Source of the DNA: Dermacentor variabilis
Taxonomy: Eukaryota > Arthropoda > Arachnida > Ixodida > Ixodidae
Direction of reading: 5' to 3'
NCBI RefSeq assembly: GCF_050947875.1
Contig: NC_134568.1
Span: 198,062,353 to 198,126,352 of the forward strand
DNA: 64,000 nt
Positions 1 to 11,503 of the stretch are shown in pieces (the first letter of the stretch is position 1; each line of letters opens with the position of its first letter). The position numbers and the translations under genes are program-made. The notes beneath the pieces were generated by a model. The model searched no databases. It saw nothing but the letters and a program-made list of their open reading frames with translations, and was not told where the DNA came from.

Positions 1-1330
1 CGTGAAGTCATTTCGGCATGGCGCAAGTACTGAACTCTCAAAAGGCTTCCTCGCCGTGTATACGGCTGATCTTATAGCACCCCAATAAAGAGTCAAGATA
101 AAAGAATTACGTATGAAGATGGTGCGTGCAAATAAAGATAAATCTGTGGTAAGCCGGACAAGTACGTGATGGCGAAAATCACGCCATCATCAACACTCCA
201 GAGAGAATTCAGGGTGCACTTTAAGGTAATATTACACCTCGGGGGTCAATTGCACATCGAAGCGCCTTTACTGCGCCCTTACGCTAAAAAGTACGAAAAA
301 TGGGTGCATTCGTTAGCAGAGCACCCTTACTGGACCACTTCATTAATATCAGGGCGCTGAATAGGTGTTTTGTTCAAAAGATAACTTGCAGAATTTAAGA
401 TTGCTTGGGCACTTCAACTTTTCGAGCAGCTAAACATCCATAATTTTATGTTCCAGCAGTTAGCGCTAAGTCGTTGTTCGAGCACGTCATATGGTCGCAG
501 TAGGCTATGGATGCCACTGTGCTGCTTCATGTACATGGCGGCTCCGGTGGTGAAGTGGAAACAGATTTTTTTTTCTACCGTGACTTTCGGTTTTTACCGC
601 TAGCTTCGTTTAGGTTTGTTTCAGCTCGATGTTTTTTTATAGATCGGCTGTTAATCGTCAGCAAATCACACGGCATCCGCAAATAATAGTAATTGAGGCT
701 CATGTTCTTCCTGGCGTACCATCGGGGCCGGCGTATATAATATGCACAGTAAGTCTCGTACTGTTTCATGCAGTTTCGGTTATATGTAGGACAAACATTT
801 GCAGTTGCGCGCGGAGCAATCTTCTACCGCTAAGGACGAAGCATTTATTGCGCATGTGGCGCGCCCCGGTCGTAAAGTGGCAAGACGCGTTTACTTTGTC
901 CTCTTCTCTTCTGCTTGCTTTTCACATCGTATTGCTTGCTTCGCCTAAATTGGGGCTCATTTTTAGATAAATTGGAGCAATGAAGAGCGTGGTATCAACC
1001 TATCAGAGCAGCTAGCTAGAGGCGCTACTGCACTGTTCAGGTGCTGTATTATTCTGTGAAGTTATGTCATTGTCATACTGGCGCCATTCTGGAAATTCAT
1101 TACAAGATCACCGGCTATAATTGTAATATTTGCCGTAAAGTGATCAATTCAAAAGATAATTAGTGTATTTTTGTTAATTAGTTCAATATGCGCTTCAGTT
1201 TCTCGTGCATGTAATGTCCGCCTCTGAATAATCCAGCTCAAGGACCAGAATTGCGTTATCCGCAACAGGCAATCTTCTTTTAAATTCTATAAAACTTAGA
1301 TATAATCACCCTGTAGAGTGAACATTGCAA
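1..1330. other. no recognised feature
   Basis: Mixed-composition DNA with only short open frames (the longest 113 codons at 629-970, plus strand) that show no recognisable domain. Nothing here resembles the repeat families found elsewhere in the window. Confidence 0.5.
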
Positions 1331-1547
1331 AGTATACTTTATCGTGTTGTATAGGCACACTCGCGTTGTTGTCATGCGTTTATTTATTTAGGTTTCAACC
1401 CTCAGCCTTAACTTGTGTCATTTTTTTTCAATCTTTTTTCAGTTAACTGTTCTGCCTAGATGCGTACTGATGTACATGTATACTGTATCGCCCAACTACC
1501 ACGCTCTCAAATGAGAGTAGCAGTATTGTAAATAAATAAATAAATAT
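1331..1547 (+). mobile_element. possible LINE 3' end with (AAAT)n tail
   Basis: The stretch ends in an AAAT repeat (about 1529-1547) preceded by a short stem, CTCTCAAATGAGAG, and the words CAGTATTGTAAATAAA. The better-supported LINE at 52412-53665 ends with a similar GCAGTATTTGAAAATAAA. That suggests the 3' untranslated end of a CR1/L2-like LINE on the plus strand. No coding part is recognisable upstream, so the call rests only on the tail. Confidence 0.3.
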
Positions 1548-2345
1548 ACGTGGTGAAATGGTGCAGGGAAAAGGGGGGTAAGGCGAAGTGCACATAGTCA
1601 GAAATAGGTCCAAGAAAGCTTAATATGTTTTTCTGTATGCGGTCTCTCAGCCCGGCGTTTGTATGCTTCCTGAGCAAAAGCGTGGGAAGCACTTTGCGCG
1701 GACCTCGAGGCTCACTGGGCAGTGCCACAAAATGTGTGAGAAATCGGCTTCGGCACATGCACTGAAGCTTTTATAGATTGATTAGTTTTGGACGCGCTTA
1801 ATTTGAACGCCAATTTATTTCTTAGCACATTTTATAGATGGATATCTGGAAAAGTGGAGCTAGCCTTAAATTTTCTGCTAACCATACGAGACTTAGCTAC
1901 TTCGGCCTCAATTTCGCAATTGCAATATGTGGCCTAAAGTGAACTGAAAATTCACTAGTGAATATGTTTAACTGCTGTCATTGCAATTTCCTTTCTAATG
2001 CAAGCGATTGTCGCCTCTTCCAAAATTCCACCTGTCTAAGCGGAAAAACGCTATTTGTGGAAAAAAAAATTATTTGAAAAAAATAAAGAAGCAGCTGGTA
2101 CATGTAAAGTTGGGCTACCTGTTGATCAGCACCTTCGATTGTGATATCGGTTTGCAGGTGTTAAAGAGTGGCTCTGACTGTCGTCATTGACCGGATTGCT
2201 CAAATAGAACGGTCCTCCATAACAAATAAAACGTGCGCTAATATCGCATTTGACGAGTTTTCATCAGCAATCCGTCGGTGCATAAGTGAGTCTTCCAGAG
2301 AAGTAAAACGTCACAGCAAACAGCAACTTCTTGGCTAATCACAGC
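1548..2345. other. no recognised feature
   Basis: A minus-strand frame at 1507-1758 (83 codons) and a plus-strand frame at 2008-2190 (60 codons) show no known domain. AT-rich, no repeat recognised. Confidence 0.4.
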
Positions 2346-2402
2346 ATCTATCACTATAGACATCCCCCCCCCCCCCCCCCCATAGAACAATCTATCACTA
2401 TA
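2346..2402. repeat. poly(C) tract between 13-bp direct repeats
   Basis: The 13-mer ATCTATCACTATA occurs at 2346-2358 and again at 2390-2402. Between them lie GACAT, a run of 18 C (2364-2381) and ATAGAACA. The direct repeats look like a target duplication around a 31-bp C-rich insert, or a replication-slippage product. It lies next to the degraded 3' edge of the adjacent LINE. Confidence 0.6.
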
Positions 2403-2404
2403 AT

Positions 2405-4740
2405 CTCTATTATTCTTGCAGAATCTGTCCTAGACAGCGGGATTGATAGGCGATTGTCTTCTAAATGAGCTGAACGACCAGCTTCATCGACCCGTTCATT
2501 CGCGATAACACATTGACATGGTAGTGACTGAACAATTATTTCATCTCCTTTCTCTGTCAGGTGGTGTATGGCCTCTGCGGTTTCGAACACCAACTGTTCA
2601 TGCGGACCGCGCCGTAAGGGTGACAGTAAACACTGCAGTGCCATCTTCGAGTAGGAGGAAATCGACCAATTTTGTGTTGGTTCGTCATTGATAAAGTGTA
2701 GTGCGCCTCGAAGCGCTACGAGTTCTGGTGGCGTCGACGTTGTCAAGCGAGACATTTTCAACCTCATAGCGGTGGCTTTTGCTGGGATGACGACAGCTGC
2801 GGGAGAGCTGTTCGGCAGGATGGAGCCTTTGGTGTATATGTGGGTGTAATTCCGGCGCTTCTCATGTAATAGGAGTAATATAAGCTGTTTAAGAGCCGGT
2901 GATGACATATCTGCTTTTTTTTCAGACGCCAGGTATTGTCAAGTTGATCGTTGGTTGAATGACGCAAGAAGGTAGACTCGAAGGTCTCGCGGCAGGTGTC
3001 AAGCAAGGCGGTATAGCCTCACGATGTACGGATACAGTTGGGCAGAACGAGGCACGTGGTCTCTCCGCAGGTAGACAGGCTAGATGGTGGCAATGAGTGC
3101 GGGCAAGTTGCCTTACGTGCACTCTTAGTGCTTCAACTGTGATGTGGGTCTTGATGAGGTGGTCTCTGGCGACAGAAATAGTTGCCGCCGTTGACGCACG
3201 CCGAGGAAGAACTGGACAAATCCTGAGCACCTCAGACTGAAGAGTTTGTATAGTACGTAGGCTTGTTTTACTGGCGTTAGTCAATACTGGCAAGCTGTAC
3301 TACAACAAGCCGAGAAAGGTACTCTATATATATAGTTACAGCATTGCGCTAGCTGACAGTCCCACGGTCTTTTCAGCGAATAACTATAAAAGGTGACAGA
3401 TGCCTGTGAACCGCTAATTCATGTACAATACATGGAGGAGCCATGAGATATGCCTCTGTAAATTATGACTTCCATGAATTTCATTGACGGTACAGATGGT
3501 ATCATCTGCCCATTGATTAATACACTGTAGTGCGTCATGTGCTCACGCGTAAATGCCAAAAGTGCACATTTATCAGATCAAATCTCCAGGCCTTGAATGC
3601 GGAGGTAGATTGTAGTCTGAGTAGAAGCTTTTTGGAGCCTTGTGCATACCTGCAAGCATGTCACTTCAGACGCTCTTACGCCTATGTTGTCCGCGTACAT
3701 AGATAATGTAACTGTACTTGGAAGGTGATCAAGGAGACCCATCAGCGTGAGGTTAAGCAACGTAGAACTCAATGTAATAAGTGGGGTCGTGCTCGGTGCT
3801 CACAAAGAAATATCGCATAGAGAGATAGCTGTGTACCTATCGAAACATACGACCAGGACCTACTTCTTCGAGAGCGGCGAGGATGGCTTCATGTGTAACA
3901 TGTCGTACGCCCCTTTGACGTAGAGGAACAAAGAAGCGCCGAGAGACATCTTTTTTGCGCTGAGCATAGAACCAGGTCGACGACATTATCAATCGATGAG
4001 CGGTCACGTTGGAAGCCTGCCGTGGCATCTGCATGGGTAGACGTTATGGTATTCCAAGTACCACTTCAGGCGTCCGAGGTTCATCCTCTCCATCACTTTG
4101 GTCACTCAGCTCACCAATGCAATCGGGTGATACGATGAAAGCTCGAACGGCGACTTGCTAGGCTTCAATAACGGAACTACGGGACTAGTCTTCCAGCTTG
4201 GACACTCCTCGTCCGCTCACCGAGATGACACAGAGCTCTGTAAGAAATTCCGTCAGCTCCTGGTGATGACGTACGTCTGCACAAAGCTAGAGCCGCCTTG
4301 ATTTCATGGAATAAAAATGGCAGATCCATGCGGGGGTCACGTGGCAGCGGGAAGCTGAAGGAATCGGATAAATTGTTGGGAGCTGTGAGTTGCCCGCATT
4401 ATCCGGCGCAGAAGTCTTCTGCGACATCAATATCTGGTCGCTGTTGGAAGAGGGCCAGAGCCTTGAATCGAGACCTCTGTACGGATGATCTCCTGAGCCC
4501 TCGCACCGTCCTTCATAAGTGTGATAGTGGCTTACTATGCTCTAGCGATTCACAGAAAGCAGTCCAGCGTGATGACTTCAGCTTATCTAACCGGCGCTGG
4601 ATCTTCTTTTGTAAGCGTCTAGCAGTCCGTAGATTGTCCATTGACTTCGTGCGTCGGTATCTACGTTCGGCACGTCACTGGATTGCTCGAAGTTGCTCTA
4701 ATTCTATATAAAATTCCGAGAACTTCGAAGAGCACATTAG
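2405..4740 (-). mobile_element. I-like LINE (RT plus RNase H), decayed, truncated at both ends
   Basis: A minus-strand non-LTR retrotransposon whose ORF2-like protein can be followed in pieces. From 5' to 3' these are an Arg/Lys-rich linker with RRLDKLKSSRWTAFCESL near 4600, LFHEIKAALALCRRTSSPG (RT N-terminal palm, about 4330-4265), VTHEAILAALEEVG (RT motif A region, about 3900-3850), YADN in place of YADD (about 3700), a long connection domain (3293-2922) and a ribonuclease H domain (2908-2405). RNase H shows IYTKGS for the usual IYTDGS, and LPCQCVIANERVDEAG for the usual HCGI-GNE-ADE. Both catalytic centres are therefore altered, and there are many frame breaks. The endonuclease and ORF1 are missing at the 5' end. 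The CCHC-type tail is missing at the 3' end. A separate 3' tail of the same kind lies at 36155-36510. Dead copy. Confidence 0.85.
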
Positions 4741-7010
4741 AGTACGCGTATTGTCTTGCACATGTGCTCTTGATTGTGTCTTCCAAATTGTGCAATTCAG
4801 ATAAATTCTATCTAATAAGAAGCGGTAGCAGATATACAAGGTAGTACATGTTGCAGGCCTACAGAAGTGTTACGTACAGAGCACATTGGTGAGATGAGTC
4901 GATATAATATACATGTCAAATAAAATTACAGGCGTGGTCTCTGTGCGCTAAAGCTGATGTATCTTCGCTTTGATACACGTGAAACATACCGAACAGGGGT
5001 GGAATTCACAAAGAAGTTCGTACACGTACACGAACAGCGCTTCGTAAGAATTGGCTCCGGCTGTGGTGGCATTGAACACAATATTAGCGCACACGAAAGG
5101 CGAATAACAGCCATTGTTTACGAAGACAATACTTAGTGAATTTGTTTAGGGCTGATGCATACCGCGCCATGCGCCTCACGCTCGTCAGAACCTCCAGCGG
5201 ACATGCCTGCTTTTTTCTGGTGACGGATGTCGTCACAGCATTGTCTGAGTTGGAGGTACAGTGTACAAGTAAGCTGTTTATATTTTTTTAATTCACGTAA
5301 CTTATTTTGTATAGTTCTTCATGTTCTTACGTTTCTTCTTTAATTTTAAGATACCTAGAAGCCACGGAATTAATGCTCTTCACTCATGCCCAGATTTTAG
5401 TCATAGTCTATTTTGAGACAACTAGCAAAGCAAGTCATTAATTCACCAATAAAGCTACAAATAACAGAGTTCAACGTCACGGTACAAAAGTTTCTTATAT
5501 GTATAAAAAAAAAGGGAGGGCATCCCGCTCGCGAGCGCGAACCCGGGTGCAGATGATCCTCTTTGTAGGAAAATCACGGCACGCCAACACGCCCCGAGAA
5601 GGCTGCGCATTGGCGACTAGGGAGAACGGGGACGCAGAAGCTCACATTTTAATAATCCGATATGCATCGTCTGCGGCGGAGACGATCTTCTCAGACGGAA
5701 GGAAAAGCGCGCACGGCCTAATCCGGGTCAATTGCTCCCAGCAGCGTCGGAGCGAGCCTCGCCGCGCGGCATTAGGCGTCGTTGCTTTGCTCTCGTCTCT
5801 CCCCGTTCTTCTTGGTTTCTTCCTTTTGTCTGCTATCGCGCTGGCCTCCAAGTGTGGCTCACCGTTTTGCTGACTACCGCGATACGCATGTGCGAGAAGC
5901 CATTACGCCTAAAGGAAGCCGTACCCGTGCAAGGCAAGGAAATAATAATAAAAAAGAAAATCGACTTACTCCGAGTTTAGTCATCTGAGAAACCGCCAAC
6001 GGAAGCATTTAGCCTCTGTTTTACATGGCGCTCTAGCAAGCCAGCATTGTCACGTGATGCAAACAACGTATACTGTGCAGTGAGTATGCAATTAGGTATC
6101 CTTGGTGTAGAAGTTCTGGCTCCACGTACTCTGTGGCTGCGGGAGACTGCTTTCGGGGCCCTCTGTTACGCATGTGATCATGCATACGTGTAGAAAAAGA
6201 AGACAGCAATAGTAAATTGTTCATGCGCAACAAATCAACATTCTTACATTATGTGAAAGGAAATGACATTCATTGTTTGCATTCAGAATAAAAAAAAGAA
6301 AAGAAGGAAAGAAAGGCTAGGGACAACAAAGGGTGCCTATACAGACTGGGCTCGCGGCTTCTTCAGCACGCTATTAAACTTGCACATACATTTGATCTTT
6401 GATCTGCACATGCCACCGCGAGGATTAAGCAAAAGCCGCGGTTCCTCGCTCCGTTTTCCGGAATGCATGGAGGATGCAACATATGATAACGTTATACCGC
6501 CAGAAAAGATCAAAATCAGCGAAGAGAGCCGTGGCGGCTGCTGCTATACCACGGATGACAAACGACTCTTATTTTCAGAAACTTCAGTAGAAAACCAAGG
6601 AGCGCGGCGCTTGTTCTGCATGAGATTGCGTATACACAAGACTCCAAAGAAAATATCGAGTCTGAAAACAAAACTATTGTTTTAATGATACTCGGAAACC
6701 ATTTCCACACGCTTGGGTGGCCATGTATGCTGGGAGCACGACCCGCACGAAGCGTGTCGGGGACACACGCACCTGGCCGTGCGATGCGTCCACGGAGGAC
6801 GCAGAAAGAACGCTAGCCGCACACAGTGTGCACGCTTGCCTTCGCATTGTCGACCTTTGTAGCCAATGGCAACACGGGTGCGCTGGTTCCTTGAAGCAAG
6901 AGGACCTAATGTGTAGGATGTCATTTGGACGACTGCGATGTAACTATAACCGATGACTTTGAACGCCCCGAAGCAACACCGGGGCAAGTATAGATGCTGT
7001 AATCGAGGGC
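4741..7010. other. no recognised feature; GC-rich stretch 5500-5900
   Basis: Several overlapping frames occur between 5499 and 5988. The longest (5499-5873, plus, 124 codons) starts low-complexity and basic and ends in a hydrophobic stretch, LLGFFLLSAIALASKCG. It overlaps frames of similar length on both strands, as expected of GC-rich noncoding DNA. I see no domain and no splice context that would make it a gene. Confidence 0.4.
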
Positions 7011-7014
7011 CCTG

Positions 7015-7195
7015 CAGTGGAGAAATTTTTTTGCCACCAATTTGGCCAGCACCTTTTCAACGTGCACGTATGTTTAAGTAGACGAGCGTTTTCGCATTCT
7101 GGCACGTTCAATATGCAATCACCACGACAGAGAATCGAACTCGCGGTCTCGTACGCAGCAGCAAAAGGAAATAGTCATTCAGCCTCACTGGAAGT
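7015..7195 (-). mobile_element. old tRNA-headed SINE copy (Ruka-like), minus strand
   Basis: Read on the minus strand this matches the SINE seen cleanly at 61577-61818, but with many substitutions. On the plus strand, AACGTGCACGTATGTTTAAGT, GCGTTTTCGCATT, ATCGAACTCGCGGTCTCGTACG and CAGCAG appear in the same order and spacing as in the reference copies. The 3' tail part is eroded and no target duplication could be recognised. The most degraded of the six copies here. Confidence 0.55.
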
Positions 7196-7684
7196 TACAT
7201 GAATGTTCTCCCCTTTAAATGAAGTGACAGGCTCACTAACTCAATTAGAAGACAATGCAATCGAGTAGTTATTGTGTCACGGTTGATCAGGCATCAAACT
7301 CACGCATCTCAATAAATTATTCATAATGTTTGAGAACTTTTGCGACTGCAATCGCTTGAATCTTCTGCACTGACGTTGCTTTGGGAGATGAAGACCACAA
7401 TCCAGCTAAAGCCACATTAAGTCCCACGAAAATATGAAGGAACGTAATGATACATCCGCAGTATGGTGAAATTTATTGTCACTGGCAGCCCGGCGATTCG
7501 AGCCCATCCTCCTGTGGTGCACGTAGCAGGGAGATTATGGGCAACCCGCGTAAAGAAAAAACTTAACGTGCCGACAGCAGCGTCCAGCAAACACAGCCTA
7601 GTGGGCGGAGGAAATAGGTTTTGTAGCACATGCCGCGGCTTTCGTCTCGGAAAATTCACCGCTGTTCTTCAAGCACATGCGTCC
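7196..7684. other. no recognised feature
   Basis: Only shadow-like short frames. A stretch around 7470-7520 has a weak tRNA-like look (GATTCGAGCCC) but no second box or repeat partner. Confidence 0.4.
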
Positions 7685-8587
7685 AGCGTCTGACTTGATT
7701 GGGCACCGATGTCTGGTTAAGCTTCGATTGTACAATGCGCTATTCTACTCACGTATGAAATATTGCCGATTAGTTTGGGGGAACGCAACAAAAAGTAATT
7801 TGCAAAGAATCATGATATTGCAGAAAAAAATGTTAAGAAATATTGAAAACGTCCCCAGGAGTCACCCTTCCCACCCTCTGTTCTTGAAGTACTTCATGAT
7901 GAAAATAGACGAGCTATACCCGCATTGCTTGTGCTCACGTTAAAAGCTTGAAGTAAAAAATAACAGCTATTCTCTACTGCGGTTGGCATCGCTTTCTAAA
8001 AGGACCACACCTTATGAGAGTCGAAGCACACAGCCATGGCTCATCAATACGTGCAGGACCGGATACTGACAACAAATGGTAAACAGACCGCTACCGCATT
8101 TGTTAAATTTCTGCCATAACAACGGATTCACTCCCGAAACAGCGTCAAAGCAGGAACTGAAATTGATTTTCTGTGGTAAAACTTCTTTCTCATGGCAGAA
8201 TTTCATACGGTTTTTCATCTCTGCGCATGTACGCTATATGCACTGCAAAGTAACAATATCATGTTCATGCTACACAACGTGTACCATTTTTTTCGTCATT
8301 TCCTTCATTATGTAGCGCTTTTTACTTGCACTTTTTTCATGTTTGTACGTTTCCTTTAACATTGGTGTTTCACGCAATTCAAAGACATTTTATTTCTCGA
8401 GACAGTTATTCTCACTGTTGTGGACGAGTTATTGCTGCATTACTATTTGTTTGCGGTTTTTATGCTGCTATCCCAAAAATGTGTTCTTTCTTGAATTTTG
8501 TACTCCGGGGAGCTGGGAACTAGTCAAGCAGACAATTTCCAGCCTTTTTGCCCACACGCCCTCACTTCATGAGTGAAATAAAGGATG

Positions 8588-8588
<1 letters not shown>
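7685..8588 (+). mobile_element. 5'-truncated CR1/L2-like LINE, C-terminus and 3' UTR
   Basis: The frame 7677-7943 carries the C-terminal region that follows the RT in CR1/L2-type LINEs: LRLYNALFYSRMKYCRLVWG, then LQRIMILQKKMLRNI and PRSHPSHPLFLKY. The last is the usual QKKALR...PLF motif. After one stop the same protein resumes with SKRTTPYESRSTQPWLI and LPHLLNFCHNNG, the typical end of this protein family. A 3' UTR follows up to ATGAGTGAAATAAAGGATG, then a TTA/ATT repeat that serves as the tail. RT palm and endonuclease are absent, which is the usual 5' truncation. The same C-terminal motif recurs in the minus-strand copy at 58992-59508. Confidence 0.8.

Positions 8589-8648
<60 letters not shown>
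8589..8648. repeat. (ATT)n microsatellite, left half
   Basis: About 60 bp of ATT repeat forming the tail of the upstream LINE. It is interrupted at 8649 by a solo LTR and continues at 9067. Confidence 0.95.
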
Positions 8649-8649
<1 letters not shown>

Positions 8650-9063
8650 GACACGGGTACTTAACTTTATCGGGCGACCACGTTTCGCCGCCTAACAAAT
8701 GTTATCGCACAGCGCAGGACGCGCCTGCATGTAAAAGAAGTTTCTGGAATGTTATCGATGGTTTCGTCCACTGTCTTTCACCGCAACTTGTGTAATCTGA
8801 TAGCATCTATGCGCGACACGAATAGTGTAGAACTTTGTGGAAGACACGCGGGTCCCAGCGGTTAATCTGGAACATTCGACGACCGATTTATAGAAGCCGA
8901 CGCGCTTGACCCGCTGATGAGATTTTGACGATCGCCGACTCTGTTCGCCGTTGTCGCCGTTCTTTAAGTGTAGCCTGTTTTTGTGGGCACAGGTTCGCCC
9001 AATAAAAGTTAGTTTCGTCTTTCACAGTATTGCTACTGTGTTCTTCACACGTCACTCCATGTG

Positions 9064-9066
<3 letters not shown>
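8649..9066 (+). mobile_element. solo LTR (Ty3/Gypsy-type) inserted in an ATT microsatellite
   Basis: A 418-bp block with terminal inverted repeats TGACAC (8649-8654) and GTGTCA (9061-9066), so it has the TG...CA ends of an LTR. It carries a TATA-like GATTTATAGAAGCC near 8885 and the polyadenylation word AATAAAAG at 9000-9007, both in plus orientation. The block splits one ATT repeat in two. The four bases TTAT occur immediately before (8645-8648) and after (9067-9070), the size expected for a Gypsy target duplication. The repeat context makes the exact duplication length ambiguous. No internal retroelement sequence remains, so this is a recombination-derived solo LTR. It is not the same family as the LTR start at 13194. 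Confidence 0.8.
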
Positions 9067-9133
<67 letters not shown>

Positions 9134-9160
9134 TACTTATTATTATTATCAACATCATCG
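9067..9160. repeat. (ATT)n microsatellite, right half
   Basis: About 80 bp of ATT repeat with a few substitutions at the right end (ACT, ATC). It is the continuation of the repeat at 8589-8648 on the other side of the solo LTR. Frames read through it (poly-Ile or poly-Tyr) are artefacts. Confidence 0.95.
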
Positions 9161-9329
9161 TGGTGAAATATTTTCTGCCTACCACACTGATCCACAGTGT
9201 GCATATGGGGGGGGGGGGGTTTCTTCAAGACGTACACCCGGCTGCGCTCCAGGATTTGTTGGCGTGGCATGTACACCTTTATGTGCAAATACATTCGATT
9301 GCCATGCCAGGTTCCGGGCCGGCCGCCAT

Positions 9330-9999
9330 TGTAATCTGAACTTGGCAACGTTTAACGCTAGAACGTTATCTAGTGAGGCGAGTCTAGCAGTGCTATTGGA
9401 GGAATTAGAGGGCAGTAAAAGGGATATAATAGGGCTCAGTAAGGTTAGGAGGACAAAAGAAGCATATACAGTGCTAAAAAGCGGGCACGTCCTGTGCTAC
9501 CGGGGCTTAGCGGAGAAACGAGAACTAGGAGTCGGATTCCTGATTAATAAGGATATAGCTGGTAACATACAGGAATTCTATAGCATTAACGAGAGGGTGG
9601 CAGGTCTTGTGAAACTTAATAAGAGGTACAAATTGAAGGTCGTACAGGTCTACGCCCCTACATCCAGTCATGATGACCAGCAGGAAGTCGAAAGCTTCTT
9701 GAATACGTGGAATCGGCGATGGGTAAAGTCAAAACAAAATACACTATACTGATGGGCGAAGTCAATGCCAAGGTAGGCAAGAAGTAGGCTGGAGACAAGG
9801 CAGTGGGGGAATATGGCATAGGCACTAGGAATAGCAGGGCAGAGTTATTAGTCGAGTTTGCGGAACAGAATAATATGCGGATAATGAATACCTTCTTCCG
9901 CAAGCGGGATAGACGAAAGTGGACGTGGAGGAGCTCGAATGGCTAGACTAGAAATGAAATAGACTTCATACTCTGCGCTAACCCTGGCATCATACAAGA
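9330..9999 (+). pseudogene. RTE endonuclease domain (broken)
   Basis: The N-terminal exonuclease-endonuclease-phosphatase fold, which nicks the genomic target, can be read as LNLATFNARTLSSEASLAVL at the start, GVGFLINKDIAGNI in the middle and VVQVYAPTSSHDD near 9650. The frame then shifts between about 9695 and 9752 and continues as GEVNAKVG. The usual motif there is GDFNAKVG, so the Asp is replaced by Glu. NEIDFIL follows, and then the catalytic SDHR near 10028-10040. Stops at 9785 and 9944 interrupt this second half. Endonuclease function is lost in this copy. Confidence 0.85.
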
Positions 10000-10000
10000 T

Positions 10001-11503
10001 GTGGATGTGCTCGGCAAGGTGCGCTGCAGTGACCATAGGATGGTAAGAACTAGAATTAGCCTAGACCTGAGGAGGGAACGGAAGAAACTGGTACATAAGA
10101 AGCCGATCAATGAGTTAGCGGTAAGAGGTAAAATAGAGGAATTCCAGATCAAGCTACAGAACAGGTATTGGGCTCTAACTCAGGAAGAGGACCTTAGTGT
10201 TGAAGATATGAACGACAATCTTATGGGCATCATTAAGGAGTGTGCAATAGAAGTCGGTGGTAACTCCGTTAGACAGGATACCAGTAAGCTATCGCAGGAG
10301 ACGAAAGATCTGATCAAGAAACGCCAATGTATGAAAGCCTCTAACCCTACAGCTAGAATAGAACTGACAGAACTTTCGAAGTTAATCAACAAGCGTAAGA
10401 CAGCTGACATGAAGAAGTATAATATGGATAGAATTGAACATGCTCTCAGGAACGGAGGAAGCCTAAAAGAAGTCAAGAAGAAACTAGGAATAGGCAAGAA
10501 TCAGATGTATGCGTTAAGAGACAAAGCCGGCAATATCATTACTAATATGGATGAGATAGTTCAAGTGGCTGAGGTGTTCTATAGAGATTTATACAGTACC
10601 AGTAGCACCCACGACGATAATGTGAGAGAGAATAGTCTAGAGGAACTTGAAATCCCACAAGTAACGGCGGAAGAAGTAAAGAACGCCTTGGGAGCTATGC
10701 AAAGGGGGAAGGCAGCTGGGGAGGATCAGGTAACAGCAGATTTGTTGAAGGATGGTGGGAAAATTGTCCTAGAAAGACTGGCCACCCTATATACACAATG
10801 CCTCATGACCTCGAACGTACCGGGATCTTGGAAGAACGCTAACATAATCCTAATCCATAAGAAAGGGGACGCCAAAGACTTGAAAAATTATAGACCGATC
10901 AGCTTACTGTCCGTTGGCTACAAAGTATTTACTAAGGTAATCGCAAATAGAATCAGGAACACCTTAGACTTCTGTCAACCAAAGGACCAGGCAGGATTCC
11001 GTAGAGGCTACTCAACAATAGACCATATTCACACTATCAATCAGGTGATAAAGAAATGTGCGGAATATAACCAACCCTTATATATAGCTTTCATTGATAA
11101 CGAGAAAGCGTTTGATTCAGTCGAAACCTCAGCAGTCATGGAGGCATTACGGAATCAGGGTGTAGACGAGCCGTATGTAAAAATACTGAAACATATCTAT
11201 AGCGGCTCCAAAGCCCGCGTAGTCCTCCATAAGGAAAGCAACAAAATCCCAGTAAGGAAAGGCGTCAGGCAGGGAGATACGATCTCTCCAATGCTATTCA
11301 CAGCGTGTTTACAGGAGGTATTCAGAGACCTGGATTGGGAAGAATTGGGGATAAGAGTTAATGGAGAATACCTTAGTAACTTGCGATTCGCTGATGATAT
11401 TGCCTTGATTAGTAACTCAGGGGACCAATTGCAATGCATGCTCACTGACCTGGAGAGGCAAAGCAGAAGGGTGGGTCTAACAATTAATGTGCAGAAAACT
11501 TAA
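10001..11503 (+). pseudogene. RTE reverse transcriptase domain, open frame of 500 codons
   Basis: The frame continues from the endonuclease half; 10001 is a GTG, not a true start. About residues 1-230 are the linker, rich in Lys/Glu, with the recurring LTELSKLINKRKTADM segment. The RT palm follows: NYRPISLLSVGYKVFTKVIA, motif A AFIDNEKAFDS with the catalytic Asp intact and Tyr changed to Asn two residues later, motif B VRKGVRQGDTISPMLF, and motif C FADDIAL with both Asp intact. The frame ends at a single TAA at 11501-11503. The protein continues in the same frame immediately after it, so one nonsense mutation separates the RT from its C-terminus. The catalytic core itself looks undamaged. Confidence 0.92.

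Noticed and set aside
9030..9752. 240-codon frame beginning with poly-Ile
   Set aside because: The first part is the ATT microsatellite and the RTE leader; only the part from about 9330 is RTE endonuclease text.
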